NCBI RefSeq assembly: GCF_014203555.1 | Contig: NZ_JACHJH010000004.1 | Location: 310,001-374,000, forward strand | Direction of reading: 5' to 3' | Length of the DNA: 64,000 nucleotides | Origin: Streptomyces olivoverticillatus | GTDB lineage: Bacteria > Actinomycetota > Actinomycetes > Streptomycetales > Streptomycetaceae | Shown here: piece by piece, positions 27,023 through 35,841 of the stretch | Layout of the letters: the number at the start of each line of letters is the position of its first letter | Numbering within the stretch: the first letter of the stretch is position 1 | Program-made: the position numbers and the translations under genes | The notes under the pieces: generated by a model | Seen by the model: only the letters and a program-made list of their open reading frames with translations | Database searches by the model: none | What the model was told of the DNA's origin: nothing

Positions 27023-27748
27023 GTGAAAGCCGCCGGTTCAGGCACGGCGGCCCACCGCTGGCCGCCCGTCCGCGCCTGGACAAGTGCCTGGGTCCGCACC
27101 GCCCCGGGTACCCACATCTGGCTGTTGATCATCGGCATCAACAGCCTGGTGCTGGCTGCCGCCAGCCAGGGTATGGAGACCTTCCTGCTGCACCGCACCA
27201 GCAGCAACATCCACCAGCTCAACAAGCATCCGCTCCAGTCGCTGCTGATCAGCGGCTTCTGGATACAGAGCCCCTCGTCGTACCTGCTCTACGTGGTGCT
27301 GTTCGAGATCTTCCACGCCAACGTCGAACGCTGGCTCGGCACGTGGCGCTGGCTCACCACCGTCCTCATCGCGCACGTCGCCGCCACGCTGATCAGTCAG
27401 GAAGTGCTCCTGATGGCCATACAGAGCCATTCGGCGCCCCGCTCGATGAAGCACGTCGTCGACATAGGCGTCTCGTACGGGCTCGCCGGTGCGGTGGGGG
27501 TGCTCACCTACCGCGTGCCCCGGCCCTGGCGCTGGATCTACCTCACGGCGGCCGTGCTCTTCTTCGGTCTGCCGATGCTGACGGGCGGGACGTTCACGGA
27601 CCTCGGGCATGCGGTTGCCCTCGCGCTGGGGCTGGCCTGCTGGCCGCTGACGCGCGGCCTGCCGACGTGGGACTGGGGGTGGAGTGCCCTCAGCCGAAAA
27701 TGCGCTCCAGGACGACCGCGATCCCGTCGTCCTCATGGGAGGCCGTGA
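27023..27748 (+). CDS. Rhomboid-like membrane protein
   Basis: Membrane protein of 241 residues with six hydrophobic segments and a rhomboid-like layout. GVSYGLAG carries Ser151 and DLGHAVALALG carries His196, at positions that could form the Ser-His dyad of rhomboid proteases; the usual GxSG is changed to GVSYG. The GTG start has only GAAGGG close upstream, so it is uncertain. The last 20 codons run antisense into the HAD gene (59-bp convergent overlap), so the functional end may be near LPTWDWGW. Confidence 0.7.
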   Translation: MKAAGSGTAAHRWPPVRAWTSAWVRTAPGTHIWLLIIGINSLVLAAASQGMETFLLHRTSSNIHQLNKHPLQSLLISGFWIQSPSSYLLYVVLFEIFHANVERWLGTWRWLTTVLIAHVAATLISQEVLLMAIQSHSAPRSMKHVVDIGVSYGLAGAVGVLTYRVPRPWRWIYLTAAVLFFGLPMLTGGTFTDLGHAVALALGLACWPLTRGLPTWDWGWSALSRKCAPGRPRSRRPHGRP

Positions 27749-28499
27749 CTTCGTCCGCCACGGCCTTCAGCTCCGGGTGGCCGTTGGCCATGGCGACGCC
27801 GTGCGCCGCCCAGCGGAACATCGGCACGTCGTTCGGCATGTCGCCGAAGGCGATCGTCTCGGCGGCCTTCACGCCCAGCCGGCGGGCCGCCAGCGACAGG
27901 CCGGTGGCCTTGCTCAGGCCCAGCGGCAGCAGCTCGATGATGCCCGCGCCCGCCACCGTGACGTCCACCAAGCCGCCCGCGGCCGTCCGGGCCGCCTCGG
28001 CCAGCGCGTCGTCGTCCAGCTCGGGGTGCTGGAGGTAGACCTTGCTCAGCGGGGCGGTCCACAGCTGTGCCGGATCCGTGATCGGCACGGCCGGGAGGGG
28101 GCCCTCCTGCATCCGGTAGCCGGGGCCGACCAGGATGTCGCCGTCCATGCCGTCACGGCTCGCGGCGAGGAAGAGCGGTCCGGTCTCCGCCTCGATCTTG
28201 GCGATGGCCAGCGCGGCAAGCTGCCGGTCCAGCGTGACCGAGGTCAGCAGCCGGTGCTCGCCCGCGTGGTAGACCTGCCCGCCCTGCGCGCACACCGCGA
28301 GACCCCGGTAGTCCAGGGCGTCGAGGATGGGCTTCGTCCACCCCACGGCCCGTCCGGTGACGACGATGTGCGCCGCACCCGCCGCCGTGGCCCGCGCGAG
28401 GGCCGCGCGGGTGCGCTCCGAGACGGTGTCGTCGGAGCGCAGCAGCGTGCCGTCGAGGTCGGTGGCGATCAGCCGGTAGGGAGCTGAACTCGGACTCAC
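27690..28499 (-). CDS. HAD-superfamily (Cof-type) phosphatase
   Basis: Predicted phosphatase of 269 residues and paralogue of the HAD gene at 10185-11045. Motif I is DLDGTLL, motif II VVTGR, and the C-terminal motif [12 protein letters not shown]. The GTG start overlaps the serS stop as GTGA, so it is translationally coupled to serS. The coupling suggests steady housekeeping expression, not a link to serine chemistry. Confidence 0.9.
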   Translation of the reverse strand: MSPSSAPYRLIATDLDGTLLRSDDTVSERTRAALARATAAGAAHIVVTGRAVGWTKPILDALDYRGLAVCAQGGQVYHAGEHRLLTSVTLDRQLAALAIAKIEAETGPLFLAASRDGMDGDILVGPGYRMQEGPLPAVPITDPAQLWTAPLSKVYLQHPELDDDALAEAARTAAGGLVDVTVAGAGIIELLPLGLSKATGLSLAARRLGVKAAETIAFGDMPNDVPMFRWAAHGVAMANGHPELKAVADEVTASHEDDGIAVVLERIFG

Positions 28500-29773
28500 T
28501 TGGTGACGGGCTCCAGCACCTCGCGGCCGCCCAGGTACGGCCGGAGGACCTCCGGGACCCGGACGGAGCCGTCGGCCTGCTGGTGGTTCTCCAGCAGCGC
28601 CACGATCGTGCGCGGCACGGCGCACAGCGTGCCGTTGAGCGTCGCCAGCGGGCGGACGTTCTTGCCGTCGCGCATCCGGATGGACAGCCGGCGGGACTGG
28701 AACTCGTTGCAGTTCGAGGTGGAGGTCAGCTCGCGGTACTTGCCCTGGGTGGGGATCCACGCCTCGCAGTCGAACTTGCGGGACGCGGACGAGCCGAGGT
28801 CACCGGTGGCGACGTCGATCACCTGGTAGGGCAGCTCCAGGCTCGTCAGCCACTGCTTCTCCCACTCCAGCAGGCGCGCGTGCTCCGCCTCGGCGTCCTC
28901 CGGCGCGATGTACGAGAACATCTCGACCTTGTCGAACTGGTGGACGCGGAAGATGCCGCGGGTGTCCTTGCCGTACGTACCGGCCTCGCGGCGGAAGCAC
29001 GGGGAGAAGCCCGCGTAGCGCAGCGGCAGCTGGTCCGCCTCGACGATCTCGTCCATGTGGTACGCGGCGAGCGGCACCTCGGAGGTGCCCACCAGGTAGA
29101 AGTCGTCCTTCTCCAGGTGGTAGACGTCCTGCGCGGCCTGGCCGAGGAAGCCGGTGCCCTCCATGGCGCGCGGCTTGACCAGCGCGGGGGTGAGGATCGG
29201 CGTGAAGCCCGCGGCGGTGGCCTGGGCGATGGCGGCGTTGACGAGGGCGAGCTCCAGCAGCGCGCCGACGCCGGTCAGGTAGTAGAAGCGCGATCCGGAG
29301 ACCTTGGCGCCGCGCTCGACGTCGATCGCGCCGAGCGCCTGGCCGAGCTCGAGGTGGTCCTTGGGCTCGAAGCCCTCGCCCGCGAAGTCGCGGGGGGTGC
29401 CGACGGTCTCCAGGACGACGAAGTCGTCCTCGCCGCCGCGCGGCACGTCCGGGTGGACGAGGTTGCCGATTTGCAGCAGCAGGCGCTGCGCCTCGGCGGC
29501 GGCCTCGTCCTGCTCGGCATCGGCGGCCTTGACGGCGGCGGACAGCTCGCCGGCCTTCTTCAGCAACCCGGCCTTCTCGTCGCCGGTGGCCTTGGGGATG
29601 AGCTTGCCGAGCGCCTTCTGCTCGGAACGCAGCTCGTCGAAGCGGACGCTGGAAGACCTGCGCCGCTCGTCGGCGGAGAGCAGTGCGTCGACGACGTCGA
29701 CGTCCTCTCCACGGGCGCGCTGGGACGCGCGCACACGGTCGGGGTCCTCACGGAGCAGGCGAAGGTCAATCAC
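28496..29773 (-). CDS. serS: Seryl-tRNA synthetase
   Basis: Class II aminoacyl-tRNA synthetase of 425 residues charging tRNA-Ser. The N-terminal long helical hairpin (about 30-105) reaches the tRNA variable arm. The catalytic domain shows the block with [12 protein letters not shown], motif 2 [21 protein letters not shown], and the C-terminal motif 3 region with [19 protein letters not shown]. The start [11 protein letters not shown] is conserved. The long gap upstream contains a DnaA-box cluster. Confidence 0.98.
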   Translation of the reverse strand: MIDLRLLREDPDRVRASQRARGEDVDVVDALLSADERRRSSSVRFDELRSEQKALGKLIPKATGDEKAGLLKKAGELSAAVKAADAEQDEAAAEAQRLLLQIGNLVHPDVPRGGEDDFVVLETVGTPRDFAGEGFEPKDHLELGQALGAIDVERGAKVSGSRFYYLTGVGALLELALVNAAIAQATAAGFTPILTPALVKPRAMEGTGFLGQAAQDVYHLEKDDFYLVGTSEVPLAAYHMDEIVEADQLPLRYAGFSPCFRREAGTYGKDTRGIFRVHQFDKVEMFSYIAPEDAEAEHARLLEWEKQWLTSLELPYQVIDVATGDLGSSASRKFDCEAWIPTQGKYRELTSTSNCNEFQSRRLSIRMRDGKNVRPLATLNGTLCAVPRTIVALLENHQQADGSVRVPEVLRPYLGGREVLEPVTK

Positions 29774-30013
29774 CCCTCCAGGCTACCGTTGCGGGCTGCG
29801 GTCCCTCGACGTGATATTCCTCTTCGCGGCGATTTGCCCAATTATGGGGCTTAGGGAAAAAGCGGCGGAAGCCGTTCCGTGAAGATCGCCGGAATTCCCT
29901 GAAAAGGGACGAGCGAAGGGTATCCGGGCGCTCCGGACGGCCGTCGCAGCCCCGTCTCCCGCCGCCGTCCCGCGCCGGTATTCCTTGGGGAAAACGCACG
30001 TTGGGGACGTCTG

Positions 30014-30354
30014 TTGTCCACAGGAGTCGGATCTTCCGCTTCTTTGTCCACAGGGTGCGCCTCTCATCTGTGGATGTCGGAATCAAGTCTTCCGTTTACG
30101 CCGCTATTTACCGGGGTTTCTCTCGGCAAACATCGCACCGCCACCCTTTAGGGTGGGATTGGCGGACCCTAAAGGGCTGTTCGATGGTTTTCGGTTGACC
30201 CCCGCTGAGGGGGAGTCGGAGGCCCGGCTGTGGACGACCAGGTTGACGATCTCAGCGATTTATCGACTTTGACCGTTTTGTGGCGCCCCTAGGCGCCTCT
30301 TCCTGTCGACTTATCCCCAGGTCGAGAACGGCCTGTGGATAACTTTGTGGGTAA
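30014..30354. other. Cluster of about seven DnaA boxes between pheA and serS
   Basis: Two perfect TTGTCCACA boxes (30014-30022 and 30044-30052, exactly 30 bp apart) match the Streptomyces DnaA consensus. Others are TGTGGACGA (30229-30237, one mismatch in reverse), TTATCCCCA (30311-30319, one mismatch), TGTGGATAA (30334-30342, perfect reverse E. coli box), TGTGGGTAA (30346-30354, one mismatch) and a weak TGTGGATGT (30069-30077). There is no dnaA or dnaN here, so it is not oriC. It resembles the high-affinity cluster D78 described about 78 kb from S. coelicolor oriC, which titrates DnaA. Confidence 0.85.
30141..30176. repeat. Paired near-palindromes CCCTTTAGGG / CCCTAAAGGG inside the DnaA cluster
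   Basis: CCCTTTAGGG (30144-30153) and CCCTAAAGGG (30167-30176) are exact reverse complements 13 nt apart, and each is almost self-complementary. The first also sits in a CCACCC-TTTA-GGGTGG hairpin. A further GGCGCC-CCTA-GGCGCC hairpin lies at 30282-30297. These may be terminators for pheA or part of the DnaA nucleoprotein site. The remainder of the 606-bp gap shows no gene I can support. Confidence 0.7.
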
Positions 30355-30379
30355 CCCGGCGGACCCCCGGTGACCTGCC

Positions 30380-31336
30380 TCAGGCCCGCCCGTCCTGGCA
30401 GCGCGCCAGCCAGTCCGCCGCCGCCACGAAGTCGGCGTCCGTCGTCCCCGGCCGCAACAGCGGGCCCACACCGTCGCCCGTGCGTCCGTCCGGGCCATCA
30501 CCCGCACGCGGGTACGAGCCCAGGAAGCGCACCTTCGGGCACGTCCGCTTCAGCCCCATCAGGGCCTCGCCCACCCGGCGGTCGGCGATGTGCCCCTCAC
30601 AGTCCACGGAGAAGCAGTAACGCCCCATCCCCTCACCCGTCGGCCGCGACTCGATGCGCATCAGGTTCACCCCGCGCACCGCGAACTCCTGCAGCAACTC
30701 CAGCAAGGCGCCCGGGTGATCGTCGCCGAGCCACACCACCAACGAGGTGCGGTCCGCGCCCGTGCGCGCCGCGGGCCGCGCGGGGCGGCCGGCCAGAACG
30801 AAGCGCGTTTCCGCGTTCCGCGCGTCGTGAATGTCGGTGACCAGCGGCTGGAGACCGTAGGTCGCCGCCGCGAACTCCCCGGCGAACGCGGCGTCGTAGC
30901 GGCCCTCGCGCACCAGCCGCGCCCCGTCCGCGTTCGACGCCGACGACTCCCACACCGCGTGCGGCAGTTGCGCCGCCAGCCAGTTGCGCACCTGCGGCTG
31001 GGCGACCGGGTGCCCGGTCACCGTCTTGATGTCCGTCAACGCCGTGCCGGGGCGCACCAAGAGGGCGAAGGCGATGGGCAGCAGCACCTCGCGGTAGATC
31101 ATCAGCGGTTTGCCGGTGGCGAGTTCGTCCAGCGTCGCGGTGACGCCGCCCTCGACCGAGTTCTCGATCGGTACGAGCGCGGCCGCCGCTTCGCCGCCCC
31201 GGACGGCGTCGAGGGCGGCCGGGACGGAGACCATCGGCACCAGTTCGCGGGTGGCGGCCTCCGGGAGGGTGCGCAGGGCGGCCTCGGTGAACGTGCCCTC
31301 CGGGCCGAGATAGGTGTAGCGGCTGGCGGACGTCAC
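30380..31336 (-). CDS. pheA: Prephenate dehydratase
   Basis: Converts prephenate to phenylpyruvate in phenylalanine biosynthesis; 318 residues, the length of monofunctional bacterial enzymes. The periplasmic-binding-protein-like catalytic part starts YLGPEGTFTEAAL and has ENSVEGGV and the catalytic NAETRFV (Thr-Arg-Phe). The ACT domain follows with ESRP for feedback by phenylalanine. The GTG start has GGAGG about 6 nt upstream. It precedes serS on the same strand, with the DnaA cluster between. Confidence 0.96.
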   Translation of the reverse strand: MTSASRYTYLGPEGTFTEAALRTLPEAATRELVPMVSVPAALDAVRGGEAAAALVPIENSVEGGVTATLDELATGKPLMIYREVLLPIAFALLVRPGTALTDIKTVTGHPVAQPQVRNWLAAQLPHAVWESSASNADGARLVREGRYDAAFAGEFAAATYGLQPLVTDIHDARNAETRFVLAGRPARPAARTGADRTSLVVWLGDDHPGALLELLQEFAVRGVNLMRIESRPTGEGMGRYCFSVDCEGHIADRRVGEALMGLKRTCPKVRFLGSYPRAGDGPDGRTGDGVGPLLRPGTTDADFVAAADWLARCQDGRA

Positions 31337-31397
31337 GTTTTCCTCCGGATCGATCACGATGGGGGCTTCGCCACGATACCCAGGTGCCTGCCCGCTC

Positions 31398-32651
31398 TCA
31401 CCCCTCCAGCAGCCGCTGTCCCACGTACTCGCCCTCGGCACAGCCGCCCGGGACGGCGAAGAGGCCGCTCGATTCGTGGCGCAGGAAGCGGGAGAGGCCG
31501 TCGCCCCGGTCCAGCTTCCGCTGCACCGGGACGAAGCCCTTGAGCGGGTCGGCCTGCCAGGCGATGAACAGCAGCCCCGCGTCCGGTGCGCCGTCGTCGA
31601 GGAAGCCGTCGTGGTACGAGAACGCCCGGCGCAGCATCGCGGCGCCCTGGTTGGATGCCGGTGCCGCCACCCGTACGTGTGCGTCACCCGCGATCGCCAG
31701 TGCCCCGTCCGGTCCCACCTTGTCGAGGTCGACCGGCGTCGTCTCCGTACCGCCGGACAGCGGCGCGCCGTCGGACTTGCGGCGGCCGATCACCTTCTCC
31801 TGGCGCTCCAGCGCGAGGTTGTCCCAGCTGTCGAGCAGCATCCGGATGCGCCGCACGACCGCGTACGAGCCGCCCGCCATCCAGGCGTCCGCGCCCTTGT
31901 GGCCGTCCGGAACGAAGACCCGCTCGTCAAAGTTGGCGTCCGTGGGCTTCGGGTTGTTCGTGCCGTCCATCTGGCCCATCAGATTGCGGGCGGTCTTCGG
32001 CCGCTCGGTCGCGCCGGGCGCCCGGTTGAAGCCGTTCATCTGCCAGCGCACCCGTGCCGCGCCCGCGGCCTGCTTCTGCAGCACCCGCAGCGCATGGAAG
32101 GCGACGAGGGCGTCGTCGGCACCGATCTGCACCCACAGGTCGCCGTCGCTGCGCTTGGCGTCCAGTGCGTCCCCGGTGAAGGCGGGCAGCGGATCCAGCG
32201 CCGTGGGGCGCTTGTCGGCCAGCCCGGTCCGGTCGAAGAAGCCGTGGCCGAAGCCGAAGGTGACGGTGAGGGAGGCGGGCCCGGCGTCCAGCGCTATGCC
32301 GGTGTCGTCTCCCTTGGGCGCCTGGCCCGCCATCAGCTCCGCCGCCGTCGCCGACCAGCGTCGCAGCAGAGCGGCTGCCGCCTTGCGGTCGGCGCCCGGC
32401 GCGAGGTCGAAGGCGGCCAGGTGCCCGTGCGCCTGCGCGGGTTGGACGATGCCCGCCTGGTGGGTGCCGTGGAAGGCCACCGAGGCCGAGCCGACGCCGG
32501 TCAGGGGCGCCTGCCGGTCGCGTACGGCTTGGTCGCCGAAGGCGCCGGCCGCGCTGCCCGCGACGAGTCCGGCCGCGCCCGCGGCACCGGCGGTGCCCAG
32601 CAGCCGCCGCCGGGAGATGAGGTGAGCTTGATCGGTTGTGCTGTCAGCCAT
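31398..32651 (-). CDS. Tat-exported DyP-type heme peroxidase (EfeB-like)
   Basis: Dye-decolorizing peroxidase of 417 residues. The N-terminus carries the twin-arginine signal SRRRLLG followed by an Ala/Gly hydrophobic stretch, so it is exported folded with heme. The GxxDG motif is GQMDGTNNP (catalytic Asp). The conserved segments GGSYAVVRRIRM and DAGLLFIAWQADP are present. It is last in the copper gene cluster, 16 bp after the CopC-CopD gene. Relatives act on iron-porphyrins or lignin-like compounds and can work with copper proteins outside the cell. Confidence 0.94.
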   Translation of the reverse strand: MADSTTDQAHLISRRRLLGTAGAAGAAGLVAGSAAGAFGDQAVRDRQAPLTGVGSASVAFHGTHQAGIVQPAQAHGHLAAFDLAPGADRKAAAALLRRWSATAAELMAGQAPKGDDTGIALDAGPASLTVTFGFGHGFFDRTGLADKRPTALDPLPAFTGDALDAKRSDGDLWVQIGADDALVAFHALRVLQKQAAGAARVRWQMNGFNRAPGATERPKTARNLMGQMDGTNNPKPTDANFDERVFVPDGHKGADAWMAGGSYAVVRRIRMLLDSWDNLALERQEKVIGRRKSDGAPLSGGTETTPVDLDKVGPDGALAIAGDAHVRVAAPASNQGAAMLRRAFSYHDGFLDDGAPDAGLLFIAWQADPLKGFVPVQRKLDRGDGLSRFLRHESSGLFAVPGGCAEGEYVGQRLLEG

Positions 32652-32667
32652 CAGTCGTTCTTCACCA

Positions 32668-34560
32668 TCAGTTGATCTTCACGTTCTTGGTCTCGGTGAC
32701 CTGGTCGATGTCCGAGGTCCGCACGGTCAGGAAGAGCTGCCACTCGCCCGCCATGGGCAGCCGCAGAGCGGCGTCCTGCCAGCGCCCGGTGGCAAGCCGC
32801 TTGAGCGTGGCGCGCAGCGGCCCGATCTGCTTGTCCTTCTCGGTGAAGGAGACGGTCAGTTCGGGCACGTCCACCGGCCGCCCGGAGGCGTCCGCCAGGC
32901 TCACGTCGAGGGTATTGGCGCCGGAGCGCGCGGGGGCGACGGTGATCCGGGCCGTGCCGCGCCCGTTCGCACCGCCGGTGTCGTACGGGATCTGCAGCTG
33001 CGCCGGAGGTGTGGTGTCCGGTGTCGTGGCCGTGGTGCCGCTGCCGGCCGCGGCCTGTTCCTGCGCGGCCTCGGCGCGGCCGGGCTGGGTGCCGGAGAGC
33101 ACGGTGGTGACCGCGAGGAGCACGACGGCGACGGCGCTCTCGGCGAGCACCGAGCGGCGCAGCCCCGTGCGGGGCGCGTCCGCGTCGCGCTCCCGCTTCC
33201 CGGCGGCCTTGGCGAGCGCGGCCCGCTGCCGGGCGAGCTGGGCGGCTCGTACGGATCCGGGCTCGCCGTCCGCGCCCACGGATGCGCCCGCGCGGACCTT
33301 GGCGGCCTTCTTCGTCTCGGTGCGGTCGGCGAGTTGCCCCGTCCAGCGCCGCGAGAAGAAGGCGAGGCCCACCATGACGGCGGCCAGCGCGACCTTGACC
33401 AGCAGCCAGCGCCCGTACTCCGTGCCCGTCAGGGCGGACCAGGTGCCGACCTGACGCCAGGCCTGGTACAGGCCGGTCGCCACCAGCAGGCACACCGAGG
33501 CGAACGCCAGCCGTGAGAAGCGCTGCGCCTCCGCCCGGCGCACGGGCTCGCCCGCCCACAGGGTGGCCAGCAGTGCGGCCAGCCCGCCCAGCCAGACGGC
33601 CACGCCCAGCAGATGCGCCACGTCGACCGGCATCGCGAGCCACGGCTGGATGCCGGCCGACGCGTGCTCGGCCATCGCCCACGTCGCCGCGAGCCCGCCC
33701 GCGACGACGGTGCCGCCGATGGCGAGCCCGTACGCCAGGTCCCGGCGGTTGCCTGTGGCAGTACTACTGTCGTCGCCTTCGCGTACGTACGAGCCGAACA
33801 GCACCGCCAGGAAGACCGCCGCGGCGCTCAGCAGCAGCAGCCGTGACAGCAGGGCAGCGCCCGGCTTGGTCGACAGCACGTCGCCCAGCAGCGACAGGTC
33901 GAGGACGGAACCCATCCCCTTGCCGCTGGTGTAGGCACCGCGCAGCAGCAACAGCGCGCCGGTCGAGACGAACAGGGTGACCCAGCCGCCGACCGCGACC
34001 CGCTGCACCGGCCGCGAGGAGCGGCACACGCCCGCGAAGACGCAGCCGCCGACGAGCAGGATGAAGCCGCCGTACGCCGCGTACCGGCCGATGCCGTAGA
34101 AGGCGCCGACGGCCGGATCGGTCACCGTGGCCGCCGAGCCCACCGAGACGGTGGTCTTCGACGGTGCGCCGATGGAGAAGGTGAAGGCCCCGGCCACCGG
34201 GTGGCTGTCCGCGGAGACCGCCTGCCACGCCACCGTGTAGGTGCCGTTGCCGGCTCCCGCGCGCAGGGCGACGGCCGCCGTGTCGGACTTGCCGTCCACG
34301 TGCGCGGGCTTGCCCTCGTCGACGCGCTTGCCCTGCGGATCCAGGACCCGCACGGAGTCGGCGCTCAGCAGCACGCCCTCCGAGAAGGTGAGCTTGATCT
34401 GCTGTGGCGCCGAGGGCACCACGGAGCCGTCGCGCGGGTCGGTGGCGGTGAGCGCGGCGTGCGCGGAGGCGGTGCCCGCGCCGAGCGTCAGCGCACACAG
34501 CAGCGCGGCGAGCAGGGTGCCGAGCAGCGAGAGCGCCTGCCGGGTGGTCGGGGTCCTCAT
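32668..34560 (-). CDS. CopC-CopD fusion copper transport protein (YcnJ-like)
   Basis: Copper-handling membrane protein of 630 residues. A signal peptide ends ASAHAAL, leaving His as the mature N-terminus for Cu(II) binding. A CopC beta-barrel follows (about 33-135) with a second His in ADSHPVAG. The CopD part has about eight helices (150-430). After a charged linker there is one more helix and an extracytoplasmic beta domain (about 500-630). It sits between the PCu(A)C chaperone and DyP genes. Inference: it takes up or relays copper to cuproenzymes such as oxidases. Confidence 0.92.
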   Translation of the reverse strand: MRTPTTRQALSLLGTLLAALLCALTLGAGTASAHAALTATDPRDGSVVPSAPQQIKLTFSEGVLLSADSVRVLDPQGKRVDEGKPAHVDGKSDTAAVALRAGAGNGTYTVAWQAVSADSHPVAGAFTFSIGAPSKTTVSVGSAATVTDPAVGAFYGIGRYAAYGGFILLVGGCVFAGVCRSSRPVQRVAVGGWVTLFVSTGALLLLRGAYTSGKGMGSVLDLSLLGDVLSTKPGAALLSRLLLLSAAAVFLAVLFGSYVREGDDSSTATGNRRDLAYGLAIGGTVVAGGLAATWAMAEHASAGIQPWLAMPVDVAHLLGVAVWLGGLAALLATLWAGEPVRRAEAQRFSRLAFASVCLLVATGLYQAWRQVGTWSALTGTEYGRWLLVKVALAAVMVGLAFFSRRWTGQLADRTETKKAAKVRAGASVGADGEPGSVRAAQLARQRAALAKAAGKRERDADAPRTGLRRSVLAESAVAVVLLAVTTVLSGTQPGRAEAAQEQAAAGSGTTATTPDTTPPAQLQIPYDTGGANGRGTARITVAPARSGANTLDVSLADASGRPVDVPELTVSFTEKDKQIGPLRATLKRLATGRWQDAALRLPMAGEWQLFLTVRTSDIDQVTETKNVKIN

Positions 34561-34569
34561 CTCACTGTC

Positions 34570-35061
34570 CTAGTCCTCGGGACGGTAGGCCGTGGTCTCG
34601 ACCGGCACCTGGATCTTGATGGGTGCCGAGGTGGCGAAGTGCAGGGTGAATTCGACCTTCTCGCCGACGCCCGGCTTGTGGTCGAGCTTGCCGAGCATCA
34701 GGTGCGTGCCGCCGCGCGACAGCGAGAGCTTGCCCTTGGCGGGCACCTCCAGCGTCTGGGCGTGCTTCATCTGCGTGCCCTCGGTGGTGTGCATGGTGAC
34801 GTCGGACGAGAGCGGGGTGGTGACCTCGGTGAGCCGGTCGGCCTTGCCTCCGTCGTTGGTGACGGTGAAGTAGGCGGCGGCCATGTCGGCCATCGGGGGC
34901 TGGGGGAGGTAGGCACCGCTGACGGACAGCTCGGGCTTGCCGGCAGACAAGGAGTCCTTCTCCGACTGGCAGCCGGTGACCAGCAGCAGCCCGCCCGCGA
35001 GCAGCAGCGGAAGGGCGGCGGCGGTGGCGACGGTGGCCTTGCTCATCTTCTTGGGGCGCAT
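34570..35061 (-). CDS. PCu(A)C-type periplasmic copper chaperone lipoprotein
   Basis: Copper(I) chaperone of 163 residues. It has a lipoprotein signal with lipobox LVTGC. The ligand pattern is HTTEGTQM, then 20 residues on to HLM, which is the H/M-rich Cu(I) site of the family. ATG overlaps the SCO1 stop as TGATG, so translation is coupled. It probably hands Cu(I) to SCO1 or to the CuA site of cytochrome oxidase outside the membrane. Confidence 0.94.
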   Translation of the reverse strand: MRPKKMSKATVATAAALPLLLAGGLLLVTGCQSEKDSLSAGKPELSVSGAYLPQPPMADMAAAYFTVTNDGGKADRLTEVTTPLSSDVTMHTTEGTQMKHAQTLEVPAKGKLSLSRGGTHLMLGKLDHKPGVGEKVEFTLHFATSAPIKIQVPVETTAYRPED

Positions 35062-35714
35062 CACGGGTTCTCCCCCTTGACGATCTTCGGGAGATCCTTG
35101 GCGTACTGGTCGGAGGTGGTGGACGCGGTGTAGATCCAGTGGCCGCCGTCGTCCTTCGGCGAGAAGCCCACGACCTCGGCGCCGTGGCTGACGGTGACGG
35201 AGCCGTCCTTCTCCTTCTTGGGCTTCTCCACCAGGATGCCGAGCGGCTTGGCCGCCGCCTCGATGGTGTCGAAGTCGCCGGTCAGGCCGACGATGTCCTG
35301 GCCGCCCTGCGCGTCGAGCCACTGGCGCATCCGCTTGGGGGTGTCGCGCTCGGGGTCGGTGGTGACGAAGACGACCTGCAGCTTCTCCTGGTCGGCCTTG
35401 GGCAGTTTCTTCTCGGCGGCGGCGATGTCGGAGACGACCGTCGAGCAGACGTCGGGGCAGTAGGTGTAGCCGAAGTAGAGCAGGACCGGCCGGCCCTTGG
35501 TCTCCTTGACCAGCTCGTACTTCTTCTCGGAGGTGTCGGTCAGGACCAGGTCCGGCTTGGCCTTGGGGGAGTCGAGGGTGATCGCTCCGGCCTTCTTCGG
35601 CTCGGCGGACACATCGGCGGCGGGCTTGTCGGAGCCGGAGTCCGAGCCGCCGCAGGCGGTCAGGGTGAGCGCGGCGGCCGCGGCCAGGGCCGCGCCCAGG
35701 ATCTTGGTGCGCAT
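35061..35714 (-). CDS. SCO1/SenC-family copper chaperone lipoprotein
   Basis: Thioredoxin-fold copper metallochaperone of 217 residues. Lipobox LTAC near residue 20, metal-binding YCPDVC (CxxxC) and the distal His in TVSHGAEVV give the three-ligand copper site. Its role is assembling the CuA centre of cytochrome c oxidase. It is coupled to the PCu(A)C gene. The 127-bp gap to the upstream YcnI gene holds a strong hairpin. Confidence 0.94.
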   Translation of the reverse strand: MRTKILGAALAAAAALTLTACGGSDSGSDKPAADVSAEPKKAGAITLDSPKAKPDLVLTDTSEKKYELVKETKGRPVLLYFGYTYCPDVCSTVVSDIAAAEKKLPKADQEKLQVVFVTTDPERDTPKRMRQWLDAQGGQDIVGLTGDFDTIEAAAKPLGILVEKPKKEKDGSVTVSHGAEVVGFSPKDDGGHWIYTASTTSDQYAKDLPKIVKGENP

Positions 35715-35748
35715 GGAGTGCGTCTCCAGGGGTGGGTCAGTGGTGCAC

Positions 35749-35781
35749 GGTCCGGCGGGCGATACGGGCGCCCGCCGGACC
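35749..35781 (-). terminator. Hairpin between YcnI and SCO1 genes
   Basis: Perfect 13-bp stem (35749-35761 with 35769-35781), 7-nt loop, no T-run on either side. It could attenuate transcription between ycnI and the downstream copper genes or act as an mRNA processing stop. Confidence 0.6.
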
Positions 35782-35841
35782 GGACTTACTGTGCTGCATC
35801 GGTGTGTGAGCGCGTCAGTACTACTGCCGCACGACGGCCTC

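Noticed and set aside
30014..30354. Chromosomal oriC
   Set aside because: No dnaA, dnaN or other origin genes flank it and there are far fewer boxes than in a Streptomyces oriC; a DnaA-titration type cluster fits better.
29774..30379. T-box or other riboswitch leader for serS
   Set aside because: No T-box sequence, specifier loop or anti-terminator found; the conserved words are DnaA boxes.
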